Assembly: GCA_910585905.1 (NCBI GenBank)
Contig: CAJUID010000033.1
Span: 1-35,305, forward strand
Direction: 5' to 3'
Source: an uncultured Lachnospiraceae bacterium
Lineage (GTDB): Bacteria > Bacillota > Clostridia > Lachnospirales > Lachnospiraceae
DNA: 35,305 nucleotides
Made by a program: the position numbers and the translations under genes
The notes under the pieces: model-generated
Database searches by the model: none
Told to the model about the DNA's origin: nothing
What the model saw: the letters and a program-made list of their open reading frames with translations, nothing else
Shown here: positions 33,301-35,305 of the stretch, one piece after another
Numbering within the stretch: position 1 is the stretch's first letter
How the letters are laid out: every line of letters begins with the position of its first letter

Positions 33301-34117
33301 ATTTACAGCAACAAATGGAATTGTTACAGAGGATATTCCTTATGTTGGTGTTGGTGTTACAACATTAGATAAGAAGTTTACTTTGGATATTGATTGGAAT
33401 GCAGGTATTCCTACTGCTGATATCATTGTTCCAACTGGATACAAGGCTGATATCACAGAAGCTACTGCTAATGGTGTAAAGGTATATGTACAGGTACATG
33501 ATGCAAATGGTAACGTATTAGTAAACAAAGATGTTAAGTTGAAAGTTACTGGTAGCAAGGGTGCTGTAGATGGTGCCGATACAGTTAGGACAAATGACTT
33601 AGGTATTGCAAGCTTTACTGTAAAACCTGCAGGTGGTGCAGTTTCCGGTGATGCTGCTACATTAGTAGCTGAGGCTGCTGATATTGCTGGAGTATTCTCA
33701 AGCAGTATTAAGTGGGTTGATGTAACTAGCTTACCAGCAGTTAAGGTTGAGAATGTTGTTTATGATTACAATGCTAAGACAATTAAGATGACATTTAACA
33801 GCAATGTTTATGCTCCTTCAATTGTAAAAGAGCAGTTCGAAGTATTGTATGGTGGCAAGAAGCAGCTTGTAACAGATATTGAGATTGGTAATAATTCAGT
33901 AACATTGAAGGTTCCAGGATTAGTATCTGTAGATTTACAGCACTTCTTCCAGGTAACAATTAATGAAGCTGTAAAGGATACTATCGAGTATAAGTTTGTA
34001 TCCGTTGACGGTAAGTTCCTTGAAGTAGCAGACAAGGTAATTCAGTTTGATTCATTAGGTAGAGACGAAGCTACTAATGGTGGTATTTTTGACGGAACTA
34101 CTGGTGAGATTCAGTAA
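30356..34117 (+). CDS. Large secreted Ig-like (BIG2) surface protein, S-layer candidate
   Basis: This 1,253-residue protein starts with a signal peptide (MRKNATKIAAMMLSLALT to about residue 31). It continues with two BIG2-type Ig-like domains: about 34-112 (LSASKATLYVGGSSAKKT, KTGKVTAVKKGSATITAKYKG) and 113-200 (SKGTVLKGVKEGTTAITV). A long beta-rich body follows, with Big_1-like pieces around VRVTDEDGKPVANREVVL (about 245), LADQNGNPVSLRGQSVEFYYDG (about 765) and QVHDANGNVLVNKDVKLKV (about 1045). The protein is poor in Cys. No LPXTG, SLH or catalytic motif was seen, so how it is anchored is unclear. The strong promoter, consensus ribosome-binding site and a biased codon set (AAG, GCT, GTA, ACA) suggest a very abundant protein, as expected for an S-layer or major wall protein. 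That role is inferred. Confidence 0.75.
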   Translation: MRKNATKIAAMMLSLALTVTSVNIPTTSSAAAKVKLSASKATLYVGGSSAKKTKTLKATFNGKKVKATFTSSNSKVAKVGKKTGKVTAVKKGSATITAKYKGKKATAKITVKQYVTKVTASQDVVELKEGEHINLSKMITVSPAGASNKAVSYKSDDSLVAAVNSKGTVLKGVKEGTTAITVTAKDGSKKKTTVRVNVTKGDVSTSDPSAAPSDKEAKNVEISVENPFSEEYKNTLLVGTNAQVKVRVTDEDGKPVANREVVLSSKTLDGKTTVYTNAFRNLSDAAKRTDSNGYVTFVYGLSVTHDQAGDPIDATSSEYVSSYKLTASVSNNVEASVDVKFGALDSDSLTNVNIVNGTQAGYVQAPTSDDGGMSFSTLTKGRLGRNNDVNYVSSQKVSPQGTASNKVGIVAGVPSLLLPGAETTEASDVKETVSFDTGKYSTYTTKNWGKVIDSVKASKLQYATVNFGKLSLSKYTRFVVQAYIVNDPANPTAPGGFRKIDIMGTNAAAGSSYTVSGEKVSGDFAVQIPIDEKADGYLYVTAVVESKGQVNTDVNDGFTVKNVLGVHRKGAVDKQTVPLKDVTIQWEQDTEATYTLEKEVPAGAIRDALDAKYAGTNKAYTYIYKVPAFPRTGNAIITVLDSTKKVVDYYAIPTVNKADASSVTGYTNQNVLRDTAADLHRISKDEALNQVGTVTSTATGVAEVNSEKSGVTHVIGTLTSTNPNIKIDATNAKVYSSVHWNPIPEAVAAKTHAKGAALVGQQIVLKAQLADQNGNPVSLRGQSVEFYYDGDKILKTDVNVGKASVVKVDTETNELGQAELVLVSDKAISVNGISAKTGTQGSGYRLGYALGGQTVTADHVDLYWLDANLYFEPNANTTEKISTSAAEPAKITTGHPDIKPVVGSHWAYEVRAEGELVPSCGLAGFNANVAISGLNIQTTVGTGSVGTVSDNANGKANVTSTKAGSTKLVNVLDRNSLGNEIKFTATNGIVTEDIPYVGVGVTTLDKKFTLDIDWNAGIPTADIIVPTGYKADITEATANGVKVYVQVHDANGNVLVNKDVKLKVTGSKGAVDGADTVRTNDLGIASFTVKPAGGAVSGDAATLVAEAADIAGVFSSSIKWVDVTSLPAVKVENVVYDYNAKTIKMTFNSNVYAPSIVKEQFEVLYGGKKQLVTDIEIGNNSVTLKVPGLVSVDLQHFFQVTINEAVKDTIEYKFVSVDGKFLEVADKVIQFDSLGRDEATNGGIFDGTTGEIQ

Positions 34118-34180
34118 TATCGTAAGTACTACAAGAGATATAAATTAATTTGTATTTCGGAATAGTCTATATCTTATATG

Positions 34181-34226
34181 AGAACCTCCGCGGAGTGGGA
34201 AACCACTTCGTGGGGGTTCTTTTTTG
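34181..34226 (+). terminator. Strong terminator after the surface protein
   Basis: AGAACCTCCGCGGAGTGG pairs with CCACTTCG...GGGGTTCT around a GAAA loop and is followed by six T. It is a textbook intrinsic terminator. Confidence 0.9.
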
Positions 34227-34803
34227 TGATATAGGAAATTACGCCAAACGTAGTAGTAGGATACCAAAAAATTTGGGTATACCATTTAATTAACCAATAG
34301 GATATTCACAGGAAGTCGGAGAAAGACTTTTGTTATAGGTGAGTTTGTAATGCGTTATATCAGTGCGTCAGGCAGTAAAATGCCAACGGAGGAGTTACCA
34401 CAAGGGATGGGAATAGTTGCATTAAAATAAAAAATTGGTCTTTAAGGAACTATCAAAGATTAAAGTGTCAGCTTCAATAGTGAGAATGAAGTGATTTTTA
34501 TAATAAAGTAAATTGTTGTTTAATGGAAAACAATGGAAATATAGTGGATAGTTTGTGATAGTAGAAATACAAGCATTGTATATAAAAAGTTTATAAGTGT
34601 TTGTATAGTTACATTACACGATAAAAAAAGTAAAAAAAGTGGCAGAAAAGTGGCAAAAATATTATTTTAGGGCTTCAAAAAAGAGGCAAAAAGGTGTAGA
34701 ATATATATATTATAAAGTGCCGTTGCATAGTTAGCATTTCGTTCAGGATGTGAATGGGATGTTGACATTTATTCCTCATTATAATTTACATAAGGAACAA
34801 ACT
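34227..34803. other. Intergenic stretch with no clear gene
   Basis: About 580 bp, very AT-rich. It contains repeated GTGGCA-type motifs (AAAGTGGCAGAAAAGTGGCA near 34635-34655, then GAGGCAAAAAGG), and TTGACA at 34764-34769 near a TATAAT only 12 bp later, too close for a normal promoter. The only ORF worth noting is the 26-codon one at 34350-34430. Confidence 0.4.
34350..34430 (+). CDS. Doubtful 26-residue ORF
   Basis: ATG at 34350 follows AGGTGAG at a 6-nt spacing and encodes MRYISASGSKMPTEELPQG... ending in GIVALK. The frame stays open upstream for about 20 further codons. It is too short and lacks any family signal; it could be a small peptide, a relic, or chance. Confidence 0.2.
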   Translation: MRYISASGSKMPTEELPQGMGIVALK

Positions 34804-34846
34804 AAAAACCGGTAGATTTCAGAAATTTTGAATCTGCCGGTTTTTT
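34804..34846. terminator. Bidirectional terminator downstream of the DUF1292 gene
   Basis: ACCGGTAGATT and AATCTGCCGGT pair with one wobble. AAAAA precedes and TTTTTT follows, so it can terminate both strands. It serves the minus-strand DUF1292 gene. Which plus-strand transcript it would end is not clear. Confidence 0.8.
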
Positions 34847-34869
34847 GTGTTAATAATTATAGATAAATT

Positions 34870-35175
34870 TTAAGAGCTGAAGTATTCCATAAAGATATCA
34901 GAAACGTCTTTTAGTTCTTCTGGATCAGTAATTCCAGTGAATTGTGGATTACCTTCTTCATCTTCTGAATATTCCAATATAATTAGGTTGTTTTCCTTAT
35001 ATTTTCCTATTTCCTCAATTGGAAGAGTTGCAATATATTCTTTTTGAAATTCTTCAATTTCAACATTTGCAATGACCTCGGCTTGAACAGTGATTCCGTC
35101 GCTGTCAGTAAAAGTAATTACCGCAACTTCATCTTCTTCTCCACCGAAAAAGAATTCTTTGTTTTTATTGTTCAT
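34870..35175 (-). CDS. DUF1292 family protein
   Basis: This 101-residue acidic protein matches DUF1292 (YrzB-like). It shows EDEVAVITFTDSDGITVQAEVIA near the start, LIILEYSEDEEGNPQF in the middle, and an acidic end. Members are small cytoplasmic proteins of unknown function. AGGAGG lies 6-7 nt before the ATG, and a near-consensus promoter and a clear terminator flank the gene, so it is a single-gene unit. Confidence 0.88.
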   Translation of the reverse strand: MNNKNKEFFFGGEEDEVAVITFTDSDGITVQAEVIANVEIEEFQKEYIATLPIEEIGKYKENNLIILEYSEDEEGNPQFTGITDPEELKDVSDIFMEYFSS

Positions 35176-35209
35176 TTTCGCCTCCTAGTGCTTGTTTTTT
35201 GATAAATAA

Positions 35210-35238
35210 ATTTTATCATTAGGGCAGTCTTATGTCAA
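35210..35238 (-). promoter_or_regulatory. Promoter of the DUF1292 gene
   Basis: On the minus strand TTGACA (35233-35238) and TAAAAT (35210-35215) are separated by exactly 17 bp. This is one of the best promoter matches in the window. Nothing is seen in the remaining 35239-35305. Confidence 0.75.
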
Positions 35239-35305
35239 TGATGTAGGGAATTTGACTTTCCCCATTTTTTGAAGAGGATACTCTGCAGTTATCCATAGGC
35301 AGAGG

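Noticed and set aside
34760..34790. TTGACA with nearby TATAAT as a promoter
   Set aside because: The two boxes are only 12 bp apart, too short for normal recognition.

Overview
The window looks like chromosome from a spore-forming, low-GC anaerobe of the Lachnospiraceae type. This is inferred from the gene content: SpoIIID, a cytoplasmic [FeFe]-hydrogenase/chemoreceptor fusion, BspA-type repeats and MucBP modules in a secreted glycan-binding protein, a large Ig-like surface protein, a DUF1292 protein, and clostridial-type UvrB, RpoB and RpoC. No rRNA, tRNA, CRISPR array, transposase or integrase gene was seen.

Layout. (1) 1-4091: a small AT-rich accessory island inserted in uvrB. A divergent uvrB fragment lies at the left edge (1-109) and a complete uvrB at the right (3820-5805). 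A 14-bp direct repeat (95-108 and 4078-4091) marks the two junctions. The island carries an AbiGi/AbiGii-like abortive-infection pair, a YhcG/DUF1016-type PDDEXK nuclease preceded by a perfect 24-bp palindrome, and repeated ATTCGTGTAAT-type motifs at both ends. It also seems to have supplied a new 5' end for uvrB: GC content drops from about 55% to about 42% at the junction. No recombinase is present. (2) 5806-9184: two small hypothetical genes, a LacI-family regulator with an operator-like repeat region, and a convergent HD-GYP protein. (3) 9185-13704: a GC-rich structured intergenic repeat, a Ser/Asn-rich small protein, a small Cro/CI-type regulator, and a large secreted protein with duplicated glycan-binding-like domains. 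(4) 13705-19325: a hydrogenase-like/MCP fusion sensor, the trkA-trkH potassium uptake operon (minus strand), and spoIIID with a sigma-E-type promoter. (5) 19326-22221: a GH3 beta-glucosidase (minus strand), and a complex divergent region with the rpoB promoter inside a dyad, a facing minus-strand promoter and several minus-strand terminator-like hairpins. (6) 22222-29891: rpoB-rpoC as a two-gene operon with its own promoter and a terminator, with no ribosomal protein genes directly upstream. (7) 29892-35305: a strongly signalled large surface protein (S-layer candidate) and a DUF1292 protein with a near-consensus promoter.

How the genes fit together. Most of the window is ordinary core and niche function: DNA repair, transcription, K+ uptake, sporulation control, c-di-GMP turnover, plant-glycan use and cell surface. 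The accessory part is the defence-like island in uvrB, which is the best candidate here for an undescribed mobile arrangement. The divergent rpoB/GH3 intergenic region and the structured repeat at 9426-9542 are the main unexplained non-coding signals. All family calls are from reading motifs; no database search was run.
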